Origin: Manduca sexta
Taxonomy: Eukaryota > Arthropoda > Insecta > Lepidoptera > Sphingidae
Assembly (NCBI RefSeq): GCF_014839805.1
Contig: NC_051118.1
Coordinates: forward strand, 4,952,391 to 5,016,390
Length of the DNA stretch: 64,000 nt
Reading direction: 5' to 3'
Made by a program: the position numbers and the translations under genes. The notes beneath the pieces were generated by a model. That model was not told where the DNA came from, made no database searches, and saw only the letters and a program-made list of their open reading frames with translations. This document shows, in pieces, positions 33,394 through 45,300 of the stretch (position 1 is its first letter; the number at the start of each line of letters is the position of its first letter).

Positions 33394-36300
33394 ATGCCGG
33401 AAGCGCAGAACATGGTTCAAGGTGAGTTAAGTTTTGTATTGTATCGAGAAAACTAATATTCATATTGTTTCAATTTTAAAAGCCGACATTTTAAACTGTG
33501 TGAATAAATAATCCAAAACGTGTTTTCTTCATTTTAAATGTTAATGTATTTAGCTGAAATGTTGATACGTGTCGATCGTCTTTCAATAATTATTAAATCA
33601 TCCTAATAAACATTTAATTATTATTAACTTACGCGACAAACTTTATAATGATCCTCAATTGGATAACCAAAGCAGACAATTAAGAATAGGAAATTTTTCA
33701 ATTCGAAAACCCATTTCAGTTTAAAGTTGTTTTCAGCAATATGTCCTCAATACGACGATACTTCCCTCTCATGTCATGGAGCATAAATAACCATCACTAT
33801 GTCTGGATGTACTAAATCCAGGTCGACCTAATTCTTAAGGATATGAGCGTGATCTAATTTATGATATAAAATCAAAGACGTTATACTATACAGTTAGTTA
33901 TAGACCGAACACCAAGGCCAAAATTTGCGCCAAAGTTATAAGCAATTGGTAATAAGTCGCTGTCTTATTTAAAATGTCCGTAAGACAAGATGTCATAGCC
34001 TCCTCAGATATTAATATAAAAGTAATAGGTAAAACATTTACAGAAAATATGCTAATATTCGCATTATAAACATGCTAATCATGATATGGAAAGAATATAA
34101 AGTATTCTACATTGATGTTTTGCTATTTCACGGTAGATTAATCATCACGTAAGCGCAAAATTTTTGTATGACTATCTTCCCAATGTCCGCTCTATAATCT
34201 TAGAACTCTTTGTATAAAATAAACTATTTTCTCCATCAGATAACCCTAAAATTCTATCTGGAAGAGTGTTATCCAACTCTCCCAACGCCGTCCTTTCGAA
34301 GACCCTTCTGAACCGGTATTACGACCTACCGATTCCGGCCGACAAAATCCTAGCGACGTACGTCTGGGTAGACGGCAGCGGGGAACATGTGCGCTGCAAG
34401 GACAGGACCCTGAACTTCATACCTAAGTCACCTAAAGGTAACAATTTTATTTTGTGAATTTACATTTATAGTTTCCGAGTTTTAGTTTATTTTTAACAAT
34501 TTCAAGCTGGCCATGAGCTGGCTGTAAGGGAGACGATAGATTTGGCCGCATCATGAAAAACCTTTTCTGAATATTATCTAGTATTGGGTTTGACTGTTGT
34601 AAATACAAAAGTTTAGAGTACTTAATTGCTAACGGTATCAATTAAGCAATTACTGTTAATTTCATATTCATCTTATTCCTCTTTAGAAATTTATGGCTTC
34701 CACAGTAAAGCTGTGATTTCGCACATATCGGTAAAAAAGTCGTATTGCAGCCTCAGTATAGACTAAAGAATTGCGGCCCGAAATTACCTAGTTAAAAAGA
34801 GTTTGGAATTATTAATTTAAAGGGAACGCAGGTTATTAGGTATTATCTCGACGATTAGCATGAACACCACTCAATGACAGTAATTTTATATATACACAAA
34901 ATATTGACAGCTGTTTAACGCCATTTTGGATCGTTCCTGGGGCCTTATTCTCTATCCGCACGTTATTTTAACAGTGCGTAACAACCACGTAACACAACGC
35001 GTCATGTTTAGGACTATAGAAATTTGGCTTACAAAATACCATTCCACGCACATTTCTCGAAGATAACATGACACGGCCGCGTTACGCGTTTACACTATCA
35101 TACAGAATAAGGGCCCAGGTGTAATAAGTTCTCAAAGTTGATACTAACAATATTTGTTCGATACCATTGACGTATATTCTATAGACACGAATGTCCATAT
35201 AAACTATTTGTTCAAAATCTGAACTAAAATGGCAACCAAAACGTCCCTGTTATAACCTATTTATTTATTTGAACAGCAAATAATTTTACTTATTTGACTA
35301 ATATTTTTTATTCACATCTAGGTTTACACTCAGACTCGAGTTTTTATATTATAAGCGCCACTCCGTACACAACCACAAGCTATCAATATTGACACCATAC
35401 TAAGTCACTTTGAATGGATCGCAGTTCAATTCAGATGAACACAGTGAATGTTCGGAACGCCAAATCTAGTACGTAGTACATATATATCGATGTGTGTTAC
35501 CTGATAAATACATAGTACTTTACGAAAGTAAGTCCTGCCTTTTGGGATATCGTCTGACCACATACCACGATACACTGTGATATCGATCGACCTAGAAACT
35601 ATTGTTTGCTTCCAGTCTCCCCAAATGTGGGAGTGACTGATTAGACACTCCAAATATTAGGCAAATACCAGTTTAAGGGAAGGTTTTTGCACCTCGATCA
35701 TCGATTTTCATAATAATTCTGTTTATTAAACAACTTACGTCAGTGCTCATTTTAAATTACAAGCATTTAAGACCAGCTTTTCTTGCGTTTTGACGCTTCG
35801 TTTACTAATTATATCATCCATTCCCTAATCGTAACGTCACTCAAGGGTAATGTTCTTATTATTAAAATTTTCAGAATCATAGTAGTTTACGTTAATAAAC
35901 AATAAAATATATCAATCACGTCAAATAAAAGGAGAATATAAAAGAGGGTAGTCTGTATTAGTGAACATTCCATTCGTCCCATGTCCCATGAATAAGGTAC
36001 AATCTTAACAACATAATTGGATGCACTTGCGTGTAATCAATTGTCATAAGGCTTTTCCAAGAGCTGTTTAATTGAAAAAGTGTTGCCATTGATGCCGTGC
36101 GTCAGTGCGGACATTTGCAATTTTACCGGCATTGATAGTACATTTCCTACTCAACGAAATTGGCAGAGCTTGTTAATAAATCATAAATATTCCTATTTCG
36201 ATTCGTGCGAAGTCTGGAACGTATTCGTTTTGCCTCCATACTCCACATTATTGTTTTGTAATGGGGAATTTCTGTGCCGGATAACCGTGGTGTATAGAAC

Positions 36301-39300
36301 TTATTGTTCGGTAAATAAGTCTTAAGAGTGTATTAATTTGTTTTATCTCTCTTTATGTAAAATTTAACATTATTTTTGTTAATCACATAACATTTATATT
36401 ATGGCTTATTTTAAAAACCGTAAAATAAAAACTATTGCATTTTATTTAGGTGGGTAGTTGATTTATATTTCGGGGAGATGTTGGCATTATTAGTAAACAC
36501 ATAAACCGCTAAATGGATTTGAATGTTTGATATTTGGAACACAGATATATTATGGAGGTTAACACATCAGGTTATTTTGATCTTAAAAAGGTAGATATAG
36601 TAGAATTATATTTTCAAACATATCAAAGCATGCATGCAAATTCAAAGATATTTCTTATCAATCAATAACAAGCAGCCCATGTTATTACGTCTGCATTACT
36701 TATTTCAAAATGGCGTTTTATGAGCCGATTATTATTTCAGATATGGTCTGAATGTCGTATAAAACGGATGAAGGCTGGTGGAAGAGTATATTTCTATTCT
36801 ATGCAATTTTTCCTAGTGAAATTATTATTGTAGCATCTGATTTTTCAAACGACTCTCAATTTGGGAGAACTTTTTTAAATATCCCTATTATTTATCTAAT
36901 TACTTACCTACCATTTTTTAAAAAACTAATCTATTCCTGCGGAATCAAGATATCTACCACCTGTACAAGTTCTGGGAGCCTTCTGGACGGCAATGACAAT
37001 TATAAACTATCCTAAAATACTCTGGAAAATACGATATCAAAATATAGGCACATTACGGGATTCTGCCGCAGCACGGAGATAATAAAAAACTGCAAGCCCT
37101 TATACACAGCTATAGGACGGCAACGTCCTCCAATTCCATTATTTATAGAACAGCGGCTAGAATTTATAGAGCTTCGTTACTAATTAAATGGGCACTCACC
37201 ATAATGTTTACTGTTAATTTCTATCAATGGAAACTGGTTTATTGTGTTTATGGTGTTACTTTTTGAAATTAGCTTTTAGTAGCGTAGTAATCGTGTAGGA
37301 GTTGGGTAATGTGATTGTTTGATAATTATTAATTATATGTTGCCGAACTTGCTTAAGAAATATTGGTAGATTTACTGGTGGTAGGTGTCTTATATATGAG
37401 AGTTTGCCTGGCTAGGTACCGCCGCAATGTCTATTTCTGCTGCCAAGCAACAGTATGTTGTCACTGTTGTGTTCCGGTTTGAAGGACATTATAGCCAGTG
37501 TAATTACTGGACATATTAAGACTTAAAAACTCATATCTCAGGATGGCGAGTGCAGTAAAATACCAAATAATACTTTGTAATTCAAGGTGTTGGATGAGGT
37601 TTCTACTGTTTATTGACGGTCGTATCGCTTACCATCAGGCGAAAGGCAAGCTCGTCTCGTCATTAAAAGCAATAAAAAGGGATAATATGGGAGGAATTAA
37701 TTTGACCTCGCATAAACATATGAAATTATAGCATCAATGTCACAATGGTGTTTTTATGGAAAGTGATAACATCCCGGCCGCCCCACAGCAGATAATTTTG
37801 TCTGTAGTGGGGCTGACTACCACAATCGTAGATCTCAAGATATTTGAAAAGCGGTTTTATGAAACACTAGTTTGTAATTAAAGAGTATTTCAATTGTATC
37901 AGTGGGTTTAAATTAAAACTGTGCCGTAGATTTAATTAATTAAATTACAAATTAGTGTGACAGTGTGGGTTCTTACCGAAGATTGGAAAATCTTGGGAAG
38001 ATCTTTGGATCTAAAGATCGCTCGCAAATTCGCAAATTCGATCCAAAGATAAAATTTGCCGCCTAAAGGAAACTGACGTGACCTGACGTGATCTGACAAA
38101 AAAACGTAATTTCAACAAAACTAAAATAAGACGTACATCAAAAGTAAAAATATGTAAAAGATTAATTTTACGTATTTTGACTCCCCGCCTCAACCAAGCT
38201 ACGTCATTGTTACTAACACACGTTTACAAATAGTTTGCAACAACCAGACATTTGAAAGTAATATTTCATAACGTATAGTTCTTTAGTTGAACCTAGGTTG
38301 CCAAGTTTCTAGAGCTATAATGAAATCTTAGGTAATTGAAATAAAACGACTCTTACAGTCACGAGAGCTGAAATTATAATCAATATTTTTTGCTCGCGGT
38401 TGCGCTCGCGTCATAAATTCCAGGATAAAAATCCTAGCGTGTACTTTTCCGGGATCAAAAGTAGCCTGTGTCTAGGGTCTTAAACTATCTTCATACCAAA
38501 TCTCATAGAAATTGGTTTAGTGGTTCAGCCACGCGTGGGACCATTTCCACATTATTATGGAAAGACAGACAGATGGACAGACGTAGAAATAGTTACTTTT
38601 GCATTGATAAGTATGGATACCTACACGGATTCTATTGAAATATATAGTTATGTTACCTACTAAGTTTTGCTCACAGCTTCGCCCGCGTGAAGGAGTTTTT
38701 CGGGATAAAAGTCCCGCCAAATATTTTCCCGAGTTAAAAAGCCTATAACCTTCCCAGAGTTTTAAACTATCTTCATACCAAATTTCTTTTGATTCATTGC
38801 TTTGAATGACGAGACGAGCTTGCCGTTCGCCTGATGGTAAGCAATACGATCGTCCATAAACAGTAGAAACCCCATCCAACACCTTGAATTAAAAAGTATT
38901 GTTTGTTATTCCTCTGCGCTCGCCATCCTGAGACGTGAGATGTTAATGTTCTCATTATGTCCAGCCGGCCTAGCATGCGCACGACGACAAAATTTTGTCG
39001 ACACTTTTTCTCGTGATTTTGTCGTTTATCTCTATATGTCTACCGACACTAACATGCGCGCTCATTTTCTCGACTTGTCACGAGAAAAGTAGAGAAAAAT
39101 TAATGTTTTATTAATCTGTGGTATTTTTGTCTACAAACCCTAACATGAGCAAATAATTTTATCGTTTTTTGACACTTGTAAACGAGATGTTTGTCTTCTA
39201 TGATATTGTACGAAGAGATAAACCGAGAAAATTATCAATTTAATTTATTCGTTCAAACGCGATGGTGGTATCTTACTATAGTAAAATAATATCGATATAC

Positions 39301-42300
39301 GACAAACGAGAGGCGTGTAAAGTGGAAAGAAGACATATTATTAACTTTATTACTTTATTTATCACTTAATTGATTTATGATATCCCTTTGCTACAAAACG
39401 AATGGCATTGTATATTAAAGAAAAGTTTGCTCCCGATTTGGAGTCTCAAGCCAAAGGCATAGCCGTCCGTTTAAAGGTAATTGAATATATTTATTACATA
39501 CTTAATTACATAAGTAGCTGAGTTTAATATCAATTGAAGTATTTTGATTTATATTTCATTTTGGAATCATTATTATTTTTTTTAGGTGAGACTCGTGAAT
39601 TTTACGTGCAAGGTATGTTAGGGCTCTTAGATTGTACCCATATAAAAATATTACCTCATAATGAGCCACAAAGTGCACAATATCAAAAAATGAGGAAGGA
39701 TGCCTGCGACACCAAGGTTCAACTGGTAATGTACTATTAATTAATTATTAGAGTTAATAGAAATAAAAAATGAATGTACTTTGATAAATATCTTCACAAT
39801 TAATATATAGCGTGTTACCTTTCATAAAAATGAAATTAGTGTGCCAACTAATGAGGTAATAAGAGCTATTTAATCAGATTAATTGCAGTTTTAATTTTGT
39901 TTATTTTAATACTACAAATACAAATGAGTAACTAGTTTTACCATAATGTTTTGCAAAACTAGTACCTATATGTTACCAAAAAAATGTCACATTATGGATT
40001 CAAACAGCAAAACTCTTAATATGAATGCCAGGTATCGGAGAAGATACTATTACTATGCAACTTAACAATATGAACAAACAATATCTTGCTTTATTTCTTT
40101 ATTAAAAACTTCATTTACACTGATTGTATACTGATGGACTTAACAATAATGGATATATGGTTATACACTGTTTCAAATAGTTGTTTCACTATATTATTTT
40201 ACCACTGGTACAACTTCACATTATATTACTATTGTTAAGTAACTGTAGGTAATGCAGTATTTTATGTTACAGTGTTCCAATGGAGGAAACTATTATAAAT
40301 GACCATCATATGTGAGAAGAACCTGTACAATTATCAGTACCTGCAAGTGTCTCACAAGCAGGATGACCTCAATTATAATAAATAGATATTTTCCTATGTA
40401 AATAATGTATATTTTATTATATTCACATTTTAAATATCAAGATAGTTTTCATTATTACAACAAAATCTTCTACACAAATTTAGGCAACAATAGAATATTT
40501 CATAATAACTTGTTATACAACAAATTTCCTACAATTACTGTAATGAAATACTATGAACACTTACAAGAAACAGAAATTGCACTCTCAAGTAATTGCTGCA
40601 GTTTACTTATATTATTAATTTCCTAAACCAACAGAACAAGAACACAACAGAGCAGAACCAAATTTCCTAACATACAGATGTTTTATCTAGTGTATAAAGA
40701 TACCTAACGAAATATATATACATGATATTAAGTATTTAAAAAATGTAGTTTTTCTTAAAAAAAACTGGTTATAAAAATACATATTTTCATTAAAGTATTA
40801 AGTTCAAACCGAGCAACTAAAAAACTTTTTTGGGAGTAGTATTTGGTAAGCTCTTCAACATGGTGTTGACTGCTGGGCTGGGGACATTCCAATGAATGTA
40901 GAGGCACTTGATTTACGGAACTAAAACAAAAAGAAAATATATACTTCATATTTTAATAAACACTAATACTAAAAAACATCAATTACCATCGAATAAGAAC
41001 AAATTTGAGCTTTGTGGCTGCAAAGTTCAACTTACAACATTGGTGTTTTGCTAATAAGGTTATTGTTTCACTATACTTACATCAATTGGGTATTTTGTGA
41101 GGCCCAAAGCCACAGCCATCTCCTTCCCGATTGGACTACTGATTCCATTAGGCATTATGGTACATCGTTCTCACGGCGGGGCGTAGTCACCCGAGGTAAA
41201 GTCCGGCTTGGGCACCATATACTCGTACAAATAATTGTCTTATTAGATTTTATTTGATTTGTGTCTTGTTACTTCGTACTCCAAAATAGGGCGGAGCTGT
41301 TATTTTGTGTTAGAATCCTTATTATATTTTAGAATATTATTATTAATTTTGAATTTGTTTACTTATTTACGTTTTTTATTTACATTATGCTCTTTGTTAT
41401 GACATAAACTGTCACATAAAACGTCAAAAAAAAACTAATTGGATCATAGATCTATAAAAATTGAATGAACTAAAACCATTGTAGCTATATTAGAAAATAA
41501 AATGTTTAGAATATATATTTCAATGGGCAACATCGGTTTGTCTTCACGAGTAAACTTATGTCTTCAACGAGGAATTTGTCGATCGTGGTGCGCATGTTAG
41601 AGAAAACGAGATATTTATCGACATCGACAATTTGTCTACTCTCGTTCTCGAGATATCTCGTGATGCGCATGCTAGGCCCACAGTAGTTGCACTGGCTACC
41701 GGAACATAACAGCGACTACACACTGCTGCTTGGTGGCAGAAATAGACATTGCGATGGTACCTATCCAGGCGAATTCTCACATATGAGAGACCTATCACTT
41801 GTACCATAAAAAACCCTTCAGTAGATTTTGAGAAAATCGATCACATACACACCTTTGGAAACTGTTTTATAATATGTATAGATAACATTTTGCAGTTAAC
41901 ATACAAATTATATGATGCAATTCTAAACTTTATTGTATGAGACCGAGTAAAATAAAAATAACTTGAAGATTATTAATCTTTTTTTCATTCGGTCTGTTGC
42001 TTATTTAACTTAATTACTCATTAGTCATTCGTCCTGCATTATGATACCTCTAAGATCTTAGGCAGAGATTGCAAAGTTACCTACCCACACTTTTAGTGAT
42101 TTAACCAGGTAGTTTTTTGAGGTTTGGTCAAATACCCTAAAATAAGTGTTGACCGCTTGACAATCGGCTTCTTACGAAGGCCGATTTTTGCGATAAATTT
42201 AACTCTTCTATTATTAATTTGGATAAATGATGGGGGTCTTAACCGACGTCAGGCCTTGGGTGAAAGCAAAAATAACAGACGCGAGGCTCGTGTGGAGCAA

Positions 42301-45300
42301 AAGTAGCTTCCTGAGTAACAGTTACGTAGGTAAGATGTTAAAGAAAGTCGTCTAAGGCCACATGTGAGGAACTTGTAATCGTGACATCCTGGGCGGTTGC
42401 CAGGATCGTCCCTCCATAAAGCCACACAAGGATTGCTACCGTTTATATCTACCCTAAACCACACCACAATCTAAACTCTTTCCCATTTCAGAACTGCCTG
42501 TATGGAACTTCGACGGCAGCTCGACTGGCCAAGCTGACAGGACCAACTCCGACGTGTTTCTCAAACCCCAGACCATTTATAAGGACCCGTTCCGGCGAGG
42601 CAACCACGTGCTGGTCATGTGCGATACTTACAAATCCAATATGGAGCCTACAGGTCAGAACTTAGAACGCTTTTTCAGTTGATATAAGTAAATGAGTTGA
42701 GAAATTCTCTCGTCTACGCCTTTTTATATAAGGCAAAGTGATCCTTCTGCACCTGATGGTAAGTGGAGTGGGGTGCAATAGAATGTCGACTAACGAGAGA
42801 TATCTTATCAATTTCACATTGACTGATTCTCAACCATTTGATCTAGAATCCATATAAATATAGCTTTGCCTTTCTGGAAATTAGGATTTCTTAAATTTAA
42901 GCTTTAATAAGACTGGGCTAGTTTCTTGCAGCAACTTTTTGAGGCAAGTCTCGCATGGTAGTGCAGGAAAGAATTCCGTCGCCATTGTGATGCCGCAACT
43001 TTTTTACGTCCTATAAAAACGGTATTTGCAAGGCAAGAAACTTGCACCGTTTTGTGAGGCTTCATTGTTCTTATAACCCTATCTATGTATTTTCATCCGA
43101 AATTAGTTACTGACTAAGCATTATACATATAATAAATAACAGTGGTAAAATAACGATTTTTTTACAACACCGTCATTTGATACATTATTTTGACTCATAA
43201 TAAAAACAAATTGTAGAAAGATAAAAACAGTAATCTGAAAATAATTCCGTCAGCATGCAGCCAGTAATAATAACTTGGTTTCGTAACTTATTATTTTAAA
43301 TTAGCCTCGTTTGCGGCTGCATTTACTATGCATTATTGCCTATCTTGCTGTCTGTATCAATTCATCATCAACAAACATCTTTACAATAATCTCATTTAAA
43401 ATCTTTTGGAAAATATATTTTTTAAAAAACATATAACCGAATTGTGGAAAAATCTGATTGTATTGACATATTTAACAACTCACTTTCTATCTTCAAAAAG
43501 AAAATATTGAACTCGCTTGTTGAAACCTAAATTTAGTTTTATATTCAGTTTTATATTTAGAATATACTGCACTTAAGGTGCAGCCAATTGTTTATTGTTA
43601 TGTATTTAATATGTTCATGCTGTTACAGCCTGTAATTAAAACAGCACTGCAGTAATTACTTACGGAATTGTTAAAAAAAAAACTATGAAAGGTGTATGTT
43701 TTGTTGGCTGTACAAATAAATAAATAAATATTTTTACAGATACCAACCACCGAATAAAATGCCAAGAAGCTTACGACAAATGCAAAGATCAGGAACCATG
43801 GTTCGGGATAGAACAGGAATATATCCTGCTGGATTCAGACTTGCGCCCGTTCGGCTGGCCCCCGGGCGGATATCCCCCACCGCAAGGGCCTTACTACTGC
43901 GGCGTAGGGGCGAATAAGGTCTTCGCTAGGGACCTTGTGGAGGCACATTACAAGTAAGTTTCATAAAGCCTAATGCACATGCCTATAGAATATAGAGGTT
44001 TTCTATTCCCAGCGGTTGGATAGTATTTCATACGGGTTTAGTATTTTGATTATAAAACAAAATACATATCACGCCTTTATCCCCGAAAGGGTAGGCAGTG
44101 TAACTAGGGCACTTTTCGCCAAGTGTGGTCCTTCCCATGATGTGATAGGGGGCTAGCCTATCGGCATATACACACAAACTCCAGTCTCCCGGCTGATAAA
44201 CCAACGTCGTATTGCCCGACCCGGGATTCGAACCCATGACCTCAGAGTGGTATAATGCGCAATACAACTATGCCACCGAGGTAGTTCTTTCAAGTCCTGT
44301 TTGAATTATCACAGTATTTTTATTCCATAGTTATCTAATACAGCATAAGTATATTATACATGCGCATTCAAGCATAATAATAAAAAAAAAAACAATCACG
44401 TGATTTGTTCCAAATAGTAACAGGATTAAAATAACCGTCTATGTGTAAATGTCAAATTTACATTTTGTTTATTTATATATCGTGTGGAAAATTATACTTA
44501 TTTTAAAATAGGAAACACGTAACGCCTGACATGATCGTCCGACTATATCGTACACACGGTCACCCAATCCGATCCGATCAATCAAATAGGTCATTTGTTA
44601 GCATGTCAACAGAACTTTAAATATTATTTTATTTTATTAATATTCGTGTCTAGTTTGGCTAGGAATTTTAATTAGTCATCGAGTCCACAATTGGTGAACA
44701 ATTTATGGATAATGTTTTTTGTTTTGTTTTTTGTTTTTAGTGGTTTTTAAAGGCGGTAAAATTATTTGTTAAAAACTTTTTATTTTTTGCTTATTTGTAA
44801 TAAATAGACTGCCTCGCTAGCACAGTTTTATTGCGCATTGCACACGCGGTACTACAGCTGTCATGGTGTCACGCCTCTGTTTACTCCTGAAAGCGTGCAA
44901 GGCGTAATGCTATGTATGTATGTAAAATATAAACCCAACACTACCGAATATGTCACAGGAAAGCAAATATTACCAATTTCGTTTATTTGAAAGACATATT
45001 TAACCCAGTTATATTGATTTAAAAACTAAATTACTGAATCAATTTTGATAATAATTCTATGGAACTAATCTAAAGTAACATTTTTCAAAATCGAAATAAA
45101 ACACGTTGAATTAAGAATCTCCTCTGTTTTAAAGTCGGTTATAAACACAAGGTTAAAGCTCATTGTAAACACAAAAGCAGTCTACTATTAATGGCATCAT
45201 AAAATGTTTGGTTTCCAAACACGCCTGTGCGTTCATTAAGAAATTACCTCTGTTAACAATTATTACTGTTAATTGTTATTTGCATTGTTCGTTTACGCAT

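Larger units (their letters stand above)
38965..41680. mobile_element. PIF/Harbinger DNA transposon, decayed
   Basis: Ends CCGGCCTAGCATGCGCA and, from the right, TGGGCCTAGCATGCGCA are inverted. Further inverted subterminal blocks (CTAACATGCGCGCTC near 39052; the complement near 41588) and repeated TCTCG/GTCGA words lie inside. The flanking CAG (38962-38964 and 41681-41683) is a 3-bp target duplication, typical of Harbinger. Contains a transposase-like exon at about 39584-39740. Frames are broken and long stretches are AT-rich, so it is not autonomous as read. Confidence 0.85.
38809..41800 (+). repeat. dispersed repeat B copy split by a transposon
   Basis: 38809-38964 carries family B from GACGAGCTTGCCGTTCGCC to ATTATGTCCAG. 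The family resumes at 41681 with CAGTAGTTGCACTGGCTACC and continues to about 41800. The intervening 2.7 kb is the Harbinger element, so that element is younger than this copy. Confidence 0.9.

Noticed and set aside
33383..33421. Considered a mitochondrial (Gs1-type) synthetase because the N-terminus is longer than human GLUL.
   Set aside because: [20 protein letters not shown] is not clearly Arg-rich and amphipathic, and the mature start is close; localisation left open.
36752..37015. 87-codon plus-strand frame with hydrophobic segments.
   Set aside because: AT-rich composition, no homology recognised, no start context or splice support; likely random.
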